Shown in pieces: positions 1 to 8,772 of a stretch of DNA of 64,000 nt. Positions within the stretch are counted from its first letter, which is position 1; every line of letters starts with the position of its first letter. Below the pieces are notes generated by a model. The model was not told the DNA's origin. It saw only the letters and a program-made list of their open reading frames with translations, and did not search any database. The stretch is taken from NCBI RefSeq assembly GCF_012844235.1, contig NZ_JABAGR010000007.1, positions 62,001-126,000 on the forward strand, in the 5' to 3' direction. Both the position numbers and the translations under genes were made by a program. This stretch comes from Parafannyhessea umbonata (GTDB taxonomy: Bacteria > Actinomycetota > Coriobacteriia > Coriobacteriales > Atopobiaceae).

Positions 1-416
1 ATAGCATGAGGTAGACGACCTGCTCGATCAAAGTCTTAACGAACGACCCGGTACACGTCTGACGGTTCCTGACATGGCTCGACTTTCGATGGTACTCGCC
101 TGACCCGAGTTCACGGGTTCGTGTCAAAAGCGCCCATGTGTACCGGTGCCGTATAGCGACCATGATCGCAATCGCGCATGGTCATGTGGTGCGAAGGGCG
201 GCTTGGCCTTGCTTTGCGTGATGAGGCCGGGCGAAGGTAGGCCTGCGGTCAAATGGCTCCCAGAATTGCAATAAATACTGTGTCAAATGCATAAATTACG
301 TCTTTGCTACAAAAGCGCATCAATTCAGTTCACAGTTCATACACGACGGGCCTGTGCTGCGTCGGCGTCTCTAGAATCGTGGCGTACGCAGTCAAGAGTG
401 CAAGGGGTGATTCGCT
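1..416. other. gene-free left edge
   Basis: No open frame longer than about 60 codons with coding character lies here. It holds a perfect 7-bp inverted repeat (GACCATG at 158-164, CATGGTC at 177-183) that could be an operator, and an AT-richer stretch at 255-320 that probably carries the promoter of the small gene at 417. I see no tRNA fold. Confidence 0.5.
266..295 (+). promoter_or_regulatory. candidate promoter of the small gene at 417
   Basis: TTGCAA at 266-271 and CATAAA at 290-295 are separated by 18 bp in the only AT-rich part of the left edge. The match is moderate and there is a 120-nt leader, so this is tentative. Confidence 0.3.
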
Positions 417-626
417 ATGGAGGAATCCGAGAAGCGTTTCGGTCGCGTCTTGGCATGGCTGGACGACGACGAGAAGACCGTTGAGTTCAAGCGCGAGAGG
501 CCGCAGACGTGGCTCGAGGAGCTCGGCGAGCTGAACGAGGAGGGCAAGCTCGAGTCCGTTTCCAGGACCCTGAGGTTCCCGCGTTCGAAGGAGGAGTACG
601 AGAGCGACGACGTTGCCTGGCTATAG
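417..626 (+). CDS. small acidic hypothetical protein
   Basis: This 69-residue protein is rich in Glu, Asp, Arg and Lys, has no membrane segment, and matches no family I recognise. Codon use is typical of real genes here (GAG, CTC, GAC, AAG dominate). The ATG follows a purine-rich AAGGGG at a somewhat long distance. It stands alone, with the antiporter gene 155 bp downstream behind a hairpin. It could be a conserved small protein of this lineage; function unknown. Confidence 0.5.
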   Translation: MEESEKRFGRVLAWLDDDEKTVEFKRERPQTWLEELGELNEEGKLESVSRTLRFPRSKEEYESDDVAWL

Positions 627-734
627 GGCGAAAGCTCGTCAGATTTCCGTTCGGATGCCGCGGTCTGTGGGTTTGCAAGAGTTTCGCCGCGACGTCCTTC
701 TCGGCGCTATCCTTTCAGAATGAATTGGAGTCAT

Positions 735-765
735 GGCCCCTCGCACCAGCTGCGAGGGGCCTTCC
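735..765 (+). terminator. hairpin between small gene and antiporter
   Basis: A perfect 11-bp stem (735-745 with 751-761) encloses a 5-nt loop. It is followed by only a weak T run, so it may be a terminator of the upstream gene or an attenuating leader hairpin, since it ends 20 bp before the antiporter start. Confidence 0.5.
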
Positions 766-781
766 TGTGGGGAGTCCCGTC

Positions 782-2233
782 GTGGCGGAAATCTACTACT
801 CTCTCGTGACCATCCTTCTGGTGACTGTGGTGTCGCCGTTCGTGGCGAGCCTCATCCCGGGCCGCGCGGTGCCCGAGGTCGTGTTCCTCGTGTTTGGCGG
901 CGCCATCTGCGGAAAGTTCGGGCTGGCCGGCATAAACCCCGACCTCGAGCCGGTCAAGCTCCTCGCCGACCTTGGCATGGGCTTCCTCTTCCTGAAGGCC
1001 GGCTATGAGATCGACACCCGCGACCTTCTGGGACGCACGGGCGCCTATGCCGCCGGCTCGTGGCTGGTGTCTCTTGGGCTGGGGTTCGCCGTCGTGGCGC
1101 TCGTCTTCTCGAGGCTCGGCTTCAACCAGTCGTCGTGGGTGGCGCTCGCCATCTGCATGACGACCACCGCGTACGGCACGCTTGCGCCCATCATGCACGA
1201 CCGTCGCCTGCAGGGCACGCGCGTGGGCAAGGCCGTCGACGTATACGGCTCGCTGGGAGAGATTCTGCCCGTCCTCGCGATGGCGTTCCTCCTGTCCTCG
1301 CGCTCGCTCGCGCGCACCGGGGCGCTGCTGCTGGCGTTCGTGCTCGTGTGCCTCGCCGTCTACCTGCTGTCCTCGAAGGTGCGCGACGGAGGCCGTCGCT
1401 TCCGCCGCTTCCTCGTGGAGAACGCCGGAGGCTCCAGCCAGCCCCTCATGAGACTCGTCATCCTCCTTCTGGTGTTCCTGCTGTTTGCGACCACGATGTT
1501 CGAGTTCGATGCGGCACTCGGCGCGTTCGCGGCCGGCTTCATCCTGAGGGCGCTCTTCCCCAACGGCAGCGAGCCCCTGGAGCAGAAGATCGATGTCATA
1601 TCCAACAGCTTCTTCCAGCCGGTGTTCTTCGTCGTGTCCGGCGCGAGCCTCGACCTCGCCGCCGCAACGCGCGACCTGCCGCTCCTTTTGGGCTTCATCC
1701 TCGCGCTCGTCGTCGTTCGCGGGTTCGTGGTCGCGGCGTCGCTCAAGGCGGACCCGTCCACCCGCGACATGGACTGGCACGAGGTCTTCTCCACGTCCGC
1801 GTACTGCACCATGGCGCTTCCGCTCGTCGTGGCGATCACGTCGCTCGCGCGTGACGGCGGCCTGCTGTCCGCCACGGCCGCGTCCGTGCTCGTCACGTCC
1901 GCGGCGCTCACCGTGCTCATCGTTCCCACGGTCACGTCGTTCGTCCGCGTTGTCGAGGAGGTGGCGCCCGCGAGCGCCGCCCACCAGATCGCGCGCCACG
2001 AGGCGCCGCTCGAGCAGGTCCTGCACGACCACCTCGATACGTTCCACGAGCGCCAGCAGGCGTTCCACGACGTCAGGCGGAGCGTCCACCGCGAGGGCCG
2101 GCGCTTCTCGTCCGCCGAGTACTTCGCCCACCCGCACGAGAACGGGCTCCAGCACGCCCACGGGGGGCGCCATCCCCACGCCACGGGTGCGGGCGAGAGG
2201 GACGCGGCAAGTCGGCACGAGGCCCGGTCCTAG
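782..2233 (+). CDS. cation:proton antiporter, CPA2/KefB-like
   Basis: This is a 483-residue integral membrane protein with about 12 hydrophobic segments in residues 1-385 and the glycine/acid-rich segments of the Na+/H+ exchanger family (for example VFGGAICGKFG near residue 35, GMGFLFLKAGYEID near 60). It should exchange Na+ or K+ for protons. I chose GTG at 782 because a GGGGAG ribosome site precedes it and the exchanger homology starts there; the open frame upstream is not coding. The last 90 residues are cytoplasmic and His-rich (about 14 His), and lack a recognisable RCK/TrkA domain. It stands alone and converges on the phospholipase gene. Confidence 0.85.
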   Translation: MAEIYYSLVTILLVTVVSPFVASLIPGRAVPEVVFLVFGGAICGKFGLAGINPDLEPVKLLADLGMGFLFLKAGYEIDTRDLLGRTGAYAAGSWLVSLGLGFAVVALVFSRLGFNQSSWVALAICMTTTAYGTLAPIMHDRRLQGTRVGKAVDVYGSLGEILPVLAMAFLLSSRSLARTGALLLAFVLVCLAVYLLSSKVRDGGRRFRRFLVENAGGSSQPLMRLVILLLVFLLFATTMFEFDAALGAFAAGFILRALFPNGSEPLEQKIDVISNSFFQPVFFVVSGASLDLAAATRDLPLLLGFILALVVVRGFVVAASLKADPSTRDMDWHEVFSTSAYCTMALPLVVAITSLARDGGLLSATAASVLVTSAALTVLIVPTVTSFVRVVEEVAPASAAHQIARHEAPLEQVLHDHLDTFHERQQAFHDVRRSVHREGRRFSSAEYFAHPHENGLQHAHGGRHPHATGAGERDAASRHEARS

Positions 2234-2304
2234 GTCCGCCGCGGGCGTGCACCGGACGTGTCCCAGATGCGGCCGGACACGGCAAGTGCCTTGCGCGGCC
2301 CCGG

Positions 2305-3234
2305 CTAGTCCTCGGCCGGCATGCCGTTGTAGTTGCGGCCGCCCATCGCGGCGCGCAGCAGCCGCTCGTCGCCGCGCACGTAGGTCTGCGCGACGTCCGC
2401 CCACTGGTCCAGGGCGCCAAAGAACAGGTCGGGGAAGCTCTCGTCGCGGACCTCGCCGGTCGCCGGGTCGCCCCACGGGTGATGCTGCAGGTTGGCGGCC
2501 GCGCAGTCGTCCGAGGTGCTCGCGCGGTGCGCCATGGACTCCGCCATGCCGTACGAGCTGAACAGGTGCTCGATCGCGACGACGGCCGCGCTCTTCCGGG
2601 AGCCCACGGGCTCGATGGCGCGGTACAGCGTCGCGTAGTCGCGCGTGGCACCGGCGTACTGCTCCGGGTTGAGCTTGATGTTGAACGTCTGCAGCGCAAG
2701 CTGCGAGAAGAGCGCCCCTGCCACGCGGTCGATCCGCTCGGTGCGCGTCAGGAGGCTTGCCGTGGGGGTGTCGCGCACCGTCTGGTGGCGCATGCTCCAC
2801 AGCATCCACGTGTCGAGGTCGCTCTCGATGATCGCGTGGACCTCGCTGCCCCTGTGCTCAAGCCCCACGCCCGCGCCGCAGATCGCGTACTGCTGGGCGT
2901 ATATGAACGGGTGCGTCGTGCTGTCGAGCACGTAGTGGCCAAGCAGGCCCAGCGTGAAGCTGCGGCCGATGCCCTTGTCGGCCTCGGGCAGGTGGGCCAC
3001 GCCGTCGCGCAGCGCCATGAGCGCGGGTATGACCTTGCGCTCGTGCATGAGGTGCGCCAGGCGGTGGCAGGCCGAGGCGTTCTCGGGCGTGGTCGAGAAG
3101 CGCGTGAAGAACGGGTCCGGGCCCTGGTTGCCAAGGATGAAGGCCAGGAGCTCCTCCTGGTTGCGGATGATGCCCTCGGGCAGGAGGGCCGCGGCCTTCT
3201 CGCCAAAGAGGTGATGGGTTATCAGAGCAGGCAT
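2305..3234 (-). CDS. zinc-dependent phospholipase C family protein
   Basis: The 309-residue protein begins with an ITHHLFGEKAA segment and carries repeated His/Asp clusters (HRLAHLMHE, GLLGHYVLDSTTHPF, HAIIESDLD), the metal-ligand pattern of the Zn-dependent PLC/S1-P1-like family common in anaerobic Gram-positives. No signal peptide is visible, so it may act inside the cell or on membrane lipid from the cytoplasmic face; the substrate is unknown. The ATG at 3234 has GGGAG upstream and matches the family's N terminus. A much longer open frame extends upstream antisense to polA and is not coding. It is divergent from mntP. Confidence 0.8.
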   Translation of the reverse strand: MPALITHHLFGEKAAALLPEGIIRNQEELLAFILGNQGPDPFFTRFSTTPENASACHRLAHLMHERKVIPALMALRDGVAHLPEADKGIGRSFTLGLLGHYVLDSTTHPFIYAQQYAICGAGVGLEHRGSEVHAIIESDLDTWMLWSMRHQTVRDTPTASLLTRTERIDRVAGALFSQLALQTFNIKLNPEQYAGATRDYATLYRAIEPVGSRKSAAVVAIEHLFSSYGMAESMAHRASTSDDCAAANLQHHPWGDPATGEVRDESFPDLFFGALDQWADVAQTYVRGDERLLRAAMGGRNYNGMPAED

Positions 3235-3393
3235 GGGCGCTCCCGAAAACGCGAATCTTGCAGTCAACGTGTTTAGATTACACGATTTTGACGCCGTCGG
3301 CACGAATTTGGCCACACGCGCGCCGAGGTTGTGTACAGTAGACGTTTTGCAGACGATACGTCCAACCGCGTCTTGCCCCACTGGAGGTTGCCC

Positions 3394-3969
3394 GTGAGCC
3401 CCATCGAAGTCGTGATAATCGGCCTTGCGCTTTCCGCCGACGCATTCGCCGTCACCATATCGAACACCTTTGTCTATTGCGACGAGAGACGCTCGCGCCT
3501 GCTGCTGCAGCCGCTGTTCTTTGGCGCGTTCCAGGGCCTGATGCCGCTTCTGGGCTACTTCCTGGGAGGTCTTGCCGCCAGCCTGATAGAGGCGTACGCG
3601 GGCATCGTCACCCTCGTGATCCTGGGCGTGATCGGCGGCAACATGGTGCGCGAGGGCGCGGTCGCGCTCAGGCACCCGGACGAGGTGGAGGAGCACGACG
3701 CATGCGTCAGGGGCAAGCGCCTCACGCTGGCACAGCTGCTGTTTCAGTCCGTCGCCACGGCGATCGACGCGTTCGCCGTGGGCGTGAGCCTTCGTGCGCA
3801 CGCCGTGAACCTCGCGTTTGCGGCGGGGACGATCGCTGTCACGACCGCGCTCTGCTGCCTGGTGGCGCTCGCCATAGGCCGTAGGCTCGGCCACCTCTTG
3901 GGCGACCGCGCGGAGGTCGCCGGCGGCCTCGTGCTCATCGCGATCGGCGTGAAGGCGCTTCTGGGCTAG
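3394..3969 (+). CDS. mntP: manganese efflux pump MntP
   Basis: This 191-residue protein has six hydrophobic segments in two homologous halves, each with an Asp in the motif DAFAV (SADAFAVTISN near residue 15 and AIDAFAVGVSL near residue 130). That internal duplication is typical of MntP, which exports Mn(II). The GTG at 3394 follows GGAGG; an in-frame upstream extension lacks both ribosome site and homology. I saw no yybP-ykoY riboswitch in the 160-bp leader. It is monocistronic, with polA 135 bp downstream. Confidence 0.88.
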   Translation: MSPIEVVIIGLALSADAFAVTISNTFVYCDERRSRLLLQPLFFGAFQGLMPLLGYFLGGLAASLIEAYAGIVTLVILGVIGGNMVREGAVALRHPDEVEEHDACVRGKRLTLAQLLFQSVATAIDAFAVGVSLRAHAVNLAFAAGTIAVTTALCCLVALAIGRRLGHLLGDRAEVAGGLVLIAIGVKALLG

Positions 3970-4046
3970 CAGCGGCGCGGGGTGCGGGCTGGCGCGACAT
4001 GACCGGGCCCGCGTGTCGGGGCTTCGTGCGGTCGCGCCCCCGGAGG

Positions 4047-4074
4047 CTTTTGCGTCCGGTCGTGCGGCTACAAT
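4047..4074 (+). promoter_or_regulatory. candidate polA promoter
   Basis: CTTTTG at 4047-4052 and TACAAT at 4069-4074 are 16 bp apart, 30 bp before the polA start. The -10 is good and the -35 is poor. Confidence 0.4.
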
Positions 4075-4104
4075 CGATAGGACCACAACCGGCAAGGAGA
4101 CCCC

Positions 4105-6816
4105 ATGGCAGAGACTCTGTCCGCAACGCAGGACCATTCCAGAAGGACCATCGCCGTCATCGACGGCAACTCGCTCATGCATCGCGCGTTCCACGCGATC
4201 CGCCAGCCCATGACGGCGCCGGACGGACGGGCCACGAACGCGCTCTTCGGCTTCTTCAACATGTTCATCAAGATGGTCGAGTCCTTCTCGCCCGATGGCG
4301 TGATCTGTGCGTTCGACAAGGGAAAGCCCCAGGTCAGGATTGACATGCTGCCGCAGTACAAAGCGCAGCGCCCACCGATGGACGAGTCCCTGCACGAGCA
4401 GTTCCCCATGGTGAAGGACCTTCTGCGCGCGCTGGACGTACCCGTGGTGGAGCTCCAGGGCTGGGAGGGCGACGACATCCTGGGCACGCTCGCGCGCCGC
4501 GGCGAGGCCGAGGGCTACGACATGCTGCTCTTCACGGGCGACCGCGACATGTACCAGCTCGCGACGGACCACGTGAGGATCGTCGCCACGAAGAAGGGCG
4601 TGTCCGACGTGTCGATCATGACGCCGGAGTCCGTGGACGACCTCTACCACGGCGTCACGCCCGAGCTGGTGCCGGACTTCTACGGCCTGAAGGGCGACAC
4701 GTCGGACAACATCCCCGGCGTGCCCGGCATCGGCCCGAAGAAGGCGGCGGCCCTCATCGTGCAGTACGGGAGCCTCGACAACGTGATCGCGCACGCGGAC
4801 GAGGTAAAGGGCAAGATGGGCGAGAGCCTGCGCGCCCACATAGACGACGCGCTGCTGAGCCGCAAGGTCGCGACCATCCGCACGGACGCGCCGCTCGACG
4901 TGAGCCTTTCGGACGCGAAGTTCCCCACGTTCGACCCCGCCGAGGTGACGAGGGCGTTTTCCGCGCTCGGCTTCACGGGGATGACGCAGCGCCTGGTGCG
5001 CCTGGGCGGCTACGACGTGCCGCAGGAGCAGACGGCTCCCTCGCTCGCGCTTCCGAAGCCGCTTTCCGGCGACGCCGCCGAGAAGCGCCTGGACGCCGCG
5101 GTCGCGGCCGGCTCGTGGGTCGCGGCGGCGCTCGAGAGCCCGGACGCGAAGAGGGGCCAGCAGACGGCGCTGTTTGACGAGGCACCGAAGGTGCTGTGGG
5201 CGGCGACGGCGGACGGCCTCCTGAGGTTCGAGGGAGGGGCCGCGACGTCCGCCCTCGCGAGGCTCGCCCGCGAGGGGCACCTGGTCGCGGGCGACGCGAA
5301 GGCCCTTCTCCACGAGGTGTGCCCCATGGACTCCGCGGAGGAGGCGCTCATCGCGCCGGAGGAGATGGACGCGGCGAGGCTGTTTGACTGCGGCGTTGCC
5401 GGATACCTGCTCGACTCGGACAGCGGGCACTTCTCGGTCGGGGAGCTGTACCAGAACCCGAAGGTGCTGGGCGGCACGCTGCCAGAGGCCACGGACGAAG
5501 CGCCCGCGGCCGCGATCGAGGCGGCGGCGGCGCTTGCGCTGATGCCGCGCCTGTCGGAGCTCTTGGAGAAGGACGGCAGTGACGCGCTGTTCCGCAAGGT
5601 GGAGATGCCGCTGCTTCTGGTGCTGCTGCAGATGGAGCGCACGGGCCTGCACGCGGACCCGGAGCGCCTGCGCGAGCAGTCCGAGGGCCTTGGCGCGGAG
5701 ATCGACCGCATGGTGGCGGAGATCCACGAGGCGGCGGGGGAGGACTTCAACATCGACTCGCCGCAGCAGCTGAGCCACGTGCTGTTTGACGTGTGGGGCC
5801 TGCCGACGCAGGGCCTGAAGAAGACGCGCAAGGGGTTCTACTCCACGAACGCGAAGGTGATCGAGGGCTTCGCGGACGGCGGCTACGAGGCGAGCAGGTA
5901 CGTGCGCGAGGTGCTGGACTACCGCGAGCGCGCGAAGATCAAGAACACGTACCTGGACGCGCTGCCACAGCTCATCCGCAGGGACGGGCGCATCCACACC
6001 ACGCTGAACCAGACCGTCGCCGCGACGGGCAGACTCTCGAGCTCAGACCCGAACCTGCAGAACATCCCGACGAGGTCCGAGCTGGGGCACCGCGTGAGGA
6101 CGGCGTTCACCGTGCCGGAGGGCTGCGTGTTCCTGGCATGCGACTACTCGCAGATCGAGCTGAGGCTGCTTGCGCATCTTTCGGGCGACGAGCACCTGGT
6201 CGCGGCGTTCAACGAGGGCGCGGACTTCCACCGTGCCACCGCGGCGCGCGTGTTTGGCGTACCGGTGGACGAGGTGACGCCGCAGCTGAGGAGCCGCGCG
6301 AAGGCCGTGAACTTTGGCATCGTGTACGGGCAGCAGGCGTACGGCCTGGCCACGTCGCTCAAGATCGGCCGTGCGGAGGCGCAGGAGATGATCGACCGCT
6401 ACTTCGAGGCGTACCCCGGGGTCCGCGCGTACCTTGACCAGAGCATCGCGTTTGCGCGCAAGAACGGCTACGCCGTGACGATGTACGGCCGCAAGCGCCA
6501 CATACGCGACATCAAGAGCCGCAACTTCCAGCTGCGCTCGTTCGCGGAGCGCACCGCGATGAACCACCCCATGCAGGGCACGGCGGCCGACATCATCAAG
6601 ATCGCGATGACCCGCGTCCCGTCTCGCCTGCGCGAGGAGGGGCTGAGGAGCAGGCTCGTGCTGCAGATCCACGACGAGCTGGACTTCGAGGTGCCGAACG
6701 ACGAGATCGAGCCCCTTTCCGAGCTGGTGCGCGACACCATGCAGGGCGTGGCGGAGCTGAGGGTCCCGCTTCTGGCGGACGTGAGCTATGGCAAGAACTG
6801 GGCGGAGGCGAAGTAG
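4105..6816 (+). CDS. polA: DNA polymerase I
   Basis: The 903-residue enzyme fills repair and Okazaki gaps. Residues 1-310 form the 5'-3' exonuclease/flap domain (GWEGDDILGTLA, FTGDRDMYQL, GDTSDNIPGVPGIG). Residues 320-500 occupy the 3'-5' exonuclease position but lack the DxE and other metal ligands, so proofreading is probably absent. Residues 540-903 form the polymerase: motif A DYSQIELR with Asp680, motif B with Lys733 and Tyr741, motif C QIHDELDFE with Asp857. Phe737 sits at the dideoxynucleotide-discriminating position. AAGGAG precedes the ATG. The rnhA start overlaps the stop by one base, coupling two enzymes that remove RNA primers. Confidence 0.97.
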   Translation: MAETLSATQDHSRRTIAVIDGNSLMHRAFHAIRQPMTAPDGRATNALFGFFNMFIKMVESFSPDGVICAFDKGKPQVRIDMLPQYKAQRPPMDESLHEQFPMVKDLLRALDVPVVELQGWEGDDILGTLARRGEAEGYDMLLFTGDRDMYQLATDHVRIVATKKGVSDVSIMTPESVDDLYHGVTPELVPDFYGLKGDTSDNIPGVPGIGPKKAAALIVQYGSLDNVIAHADEVKGKMGESLRAHIDDALLSRKVATIRTDAPLDVSLSDAKFPTFDPAEVTRAFSALGFTGMTQRLVRLGGYDVPQEQTAPSLALPKPLSGDAAEKRLDAAVAAGSWVAAALESPDAKRGQQTALFDEAPKVLWAATADGLLRFEGGAATSALARLAREGHLVAGDAKALLHEVCPMDSAEEALIAPEEMDAARLFDCGVAGYLLDSDSGHFSVGELYQNPKVLGGTLPEATDEAPAAAIEAAAALALMPRLSELLEKDGSDALFRKVEMPLLLVLLQMERTGLHADPERLREQSEGLGAEIDRMVAEIHEAAGEDFNIDSPQQLSHVLFDVWGLPTQGLKKTRKGFYSTNAKVIEGFADGGYEASRYVREVLDYRERAKIKNTYLDALPQLIRRDGRIHTTLNQTVAATGRLSSSDPNLQNIPTRSELGHRVRTAFTVPEGCVFLACDYSQIELRLLAHLSGDEHLVAAFNEGADFHRATAARVFGVPVDEVTPQLRSRAKAVNFGIVYGQQAYGLATSLKIGRAEAQEMIDRYFEAYPGVRAYLDQSIAFARKNGYAVTMYGRKRHIRDIKSRNFQLRSFAERTAMNHPMQGTAADIIKIAMTRVPSRLREEGLRSRLVLQIHDELDFEVPNDEIEPLSELVRDTMQGVAELRVPLLADVSYGKNWAEAK

Positions 6817-7355
6817 TGGCGAGCTTTGACGACTTCGTGAGGCAGAACCCGGGCGCCGTGAGGAAGGCGCCGGCGAGGCAGATGCGGGTTGTGGTGTGGA
6901 CGGATGGCTCCTCCAGGGGAAACCCCGGCCCGGGAGGCTACGGGGCCGTGCTTCTGTACACGGACCCCGCGGGCGCGGAGCACAGGCTCGAGCTGAGCCA
7001 GGGATACCGCAAGACCACGAACAACCGCATGGAGCTCATGGGCGTGATCGCGGCGCTCGAGGCGCTCAGGCGCCCGTGCGCCGTGGAGGTGCACTCTGAC
7101 TCGCAGTACGTGGTGAACGCGTTCAACAAGAACTGGGTGGCCGGCTGGCAGAAGCGCGGCTGGAAGAATGCCTCGAAGCAGCCCGTGAAGAACCCGGACC
7201 TGTGGAAGCGCCTGCTGAGGGCGATCGAGCCGCACGACGTCACGTTCGTGTGGGTGAAGGGCCACGCCGGCACCGAGCTGAACGAGCGCTGCGACGAGCT
7301 CGCGACGACCGCGGCGGACGATCGCGCGCACCTGATAGAGGACGAGGGCTTCTAG
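6816..7355 (+). CDS. rnhA: ribonuclease HI
   Basis: This 179-residue RNase HI cleaves RNA in RNA-DNA hybrids. The DEDD catalytic set is visible as Asp30 (WTDGSSRGNPGPGG), Glu73 (NNRMEL), Asp95 (HSDSQYV) and Asp160 (NERCDELA), with the basic handle (WQKRGWKN) and His150 flap residue also present. The GTG at 6816 overlaps the polA TAG, so translation is probably coupled. An ATG at residue 23 is an alternative start, and the extra N-terminal 22 residues have no known domain. Its role with PolA would be primer removal. Confidence 0.95.
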   Translation: MASFDDFVRQNPGAVRKAPARQMRVVVWTDGSSRGNPGPGGYGAVLLYTDPAGAEHRLELSQGYRKTTNNRMELMGVIAALEALRRPCAVEVHSDSQYVVNAFNKNWVAGWQKRGWKNASKQPVKNPDLWKRLLRAIEPHDVTFVWVKGHAGTELNERCDELATTAADDRAHLIEDEGF

Positions 7356-7373
7356 CGACTTGTGTCCCCGCGC

Positions 7374-7401
7374 TTGCGCCATCGCGTCGGGACGCTATAG
7401 T
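7374..7401 (+). promoter_or_regulatory. sigma-70-type promoter of the HMA gene
   Basis: TTGCGC at 7374-7379 and TATAGT at 7396-7401 are 16 bp apart, 35 bp before the start codon. The -10 is strong and the placement suits the 7436 gene. Confidence 0.65.
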
Positions 7402-7435
7402 TAGAGATGGTTAACTTAGGCGTCTGGAGGACGAG

Positions 7436-7807
7436 ATGGCAAACGTCGTGATAGTGGCTGTCGTGGCAGTGGGCTTTGTGTTCGCGGCGCGTCATGCCCT
7501 GCAGGTGTTCACGGGCAGGCGGGACTGCTGCGGGGGCGGCGCATGCGAGAAGGGCGGGCGTCCGCGGCCCGTGCGCGTTGCGGACACGGACGAGTCCCAT
7601 TACCCGTACCGCATGGACCTGCGGATAGCCGGCATGCACTGCGAGGGGTGCCGCCGCAGCGTCGAGGGGGCGCTGGACTCCGTCCCGGGCACGTGGGCGA
7701 GGGTCGACCTGAAGAAGGGGACCGCGCGCGTGCTGAGCAAGGCGCCCGCGGACGCAGACGCGTATGCGCGGGCGGTGCGCGAGGCGGGCTACAGGGTCGT
7801 GGGGTAG
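7436..7807 (+). CDS. membrane-anchored HMA metal-binding protein
   Basis: Residues 1-20 form one hydrophobic segment, followed by a cysteine cluster (CCGGGAC near residue 36) like that of FeoB-associated Cys-rich proteins. Residues 58-123 form a heavy-metal-associated domain with the GMHCEGC ligand motif. It may bind Cu(I) or another soft metal at the cytoplasmic membrane. No P-type ATPase or feoAB gene lies nearby, so the partner is unknown. GGAGG precedes the ATG and a good promoter lies upstream. The join of a Cys-rich anchor to an HMA domain is not a standard chaperone layout. Confidence 0.75.
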   Translation: MANVVIVAVVAVGFVFAARHALQVFTGRRDCCGGGACEKGGRPRPVRVADTDESHYPYRMDLRIAGMHCEGCRRSVEGALDSVPGTWARVDLKKGTARVLSKAPADADAYARAVREAGYRVVG

Positions 7808-7820
7808 GCCCGTGGGGCAG

Positions 7821-7863
7821 GCCCGCACGGTAGCCCAGCGCGAGCGGGCGCGGGGGTGCGGGC
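7821..7863. terminator. possible shared hairpin between convergent genes
   Basis: GCCCGCAC at 7821-7828 can pair with GTGCGGGC at 7856-7863, and a competing GTAGCCC/GGGCTAC pair overlaps it. There is no T run, so function is uncertain. Confidence 0.3.
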
Positions 7864-8738
7864 TACGGCCTCCTGAGCCTGCGGCGCCTGCCGGCGGCGA
7901 TGCTGTCCAGGCACTTCTCGCTCTTCTCGTACTGGTCCTCTGACAGGGGCGTCACGTGTAGCCCGGCGGCCCAGTTGCCGCTCTCGCCGCGCCTGAGGCT
8001 GAGGTAGCCGACGACGGAGAACGCGAGCGCGCCGACGAAGTTGACGAGAAGGTCCTTCATGGTGTCGATGAGGCCGATGTCGAGGTAGCCGGAGAACGTG
8101 GTCGTGGCCCCGCCGGCCGTCGTGACCGTCGTGCGCGCGATGTCGCGTATGGCGACGCGTCTGCCCTGGTTCGTGGGGTCGAGCGCGATCGACGATATCG
8201 CCGTGACGAAGCTGTCCTTCTGCATGTCGAGGCCGAAGAAGGTGTCGAAGCCGAACTCGACGAACTCCCACAGGACGCCGATGGTCATCGAGAAGCAGAA
8301 CGCGACGATCGCGACGTAGAGCGGGGAGAGGCTGATGGGCTTGTCCGAGCGGTTGAGCAGGTCGACGAGGGAGAAGCCGATCGCGGCGCACAGGAAGCCG
8401 TTCATGGTGTGCAGCACCGTGTCCCACCCGGGGACGAGCACGTAGTAGTGGTCGATCTCTCCCAGGATCTCCGCGGCGAAGATGAACGAGAAGATGATGG
8501 CCTGGAACAGGCCCGGGATCTGGATGCGGGCGAGGTCCTCGACGAACGCGGGAACGAGGAACAGCACGAGCGAAAGCGCGCAGAGCGCTACGTCCTCCCA
8601 CCTGCCCGTGATGACGCAGCGAACGAGGACCACGAGCACGAGCGCGCGGAGCACGGAGTAGAGTACGAACGCCCGCCGGTTGAGCGCGATGCGGTCTTTC
8701 AGGCGTCGAACGAACGCCCTTGCCTTTATGGCGGGCAT
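7863..8738 (-). CDS. multi-pass membrane protein of unknown function
   Basis: This 291-residue protein has about seven hydrophobic segments and a basic C terminus. The central segment (DHYYVLVPGWDTVLHTMNGF near residues 95-115) recalls the WDxxLH pattern of YjdF/DUF2238-type membrane proteins, but the resemblance is weak. It is the last gene of a three-gene minus-strand cluster with the UPF0597 enzyme 34 bp upstream. AGGAAGGGAGG precedes the ATG. I cannot assign a substrate or role. Confidence 0.7.
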   Translation of the reverse strand: MPAIKARAFVRRLKDRIALNRRAFVLYSVLRALVLVVLVRCVITGRWEDVALCALSLVLFLVPAFVEDLARIQIPGLFQAIIFSFIFAAEILGEIDHYYVLVPGWDTVLHTMNGFLCAAIGFSLVDLLNRSDKPISLSPLYVAIVAFCFSMTIGVLWEFVEFGFDTFFGLDMQKDSFVTAISSIALDPTNQGRRVAIRDIARTTVTTAGGATTTFSGYLDIGLIDTMKDLLVNFVGALAFSVVGYLSLRRGESGNWAAGLHVTPLSEDQYEKSEKCLDSIAAGRRRRLRRP

Positions 8739-8772
8739 GGGTGCCGCCTCCCTTCCTCGGCGCGGCCGCCCG

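Noticed and set aside
3235-3393. Manganese (yybP-ykoY) riboswitch before mntP
   Set aside because: The conserved riboswitch core is not visible in the leader.
3235-5997. N-terminal 920 codons upstream of the phospholipase gene on the minus strand
   Set aside because: They are antisense to mntP and polA; only the part from 3234 down to 2305 has family homology and a ribosome site.
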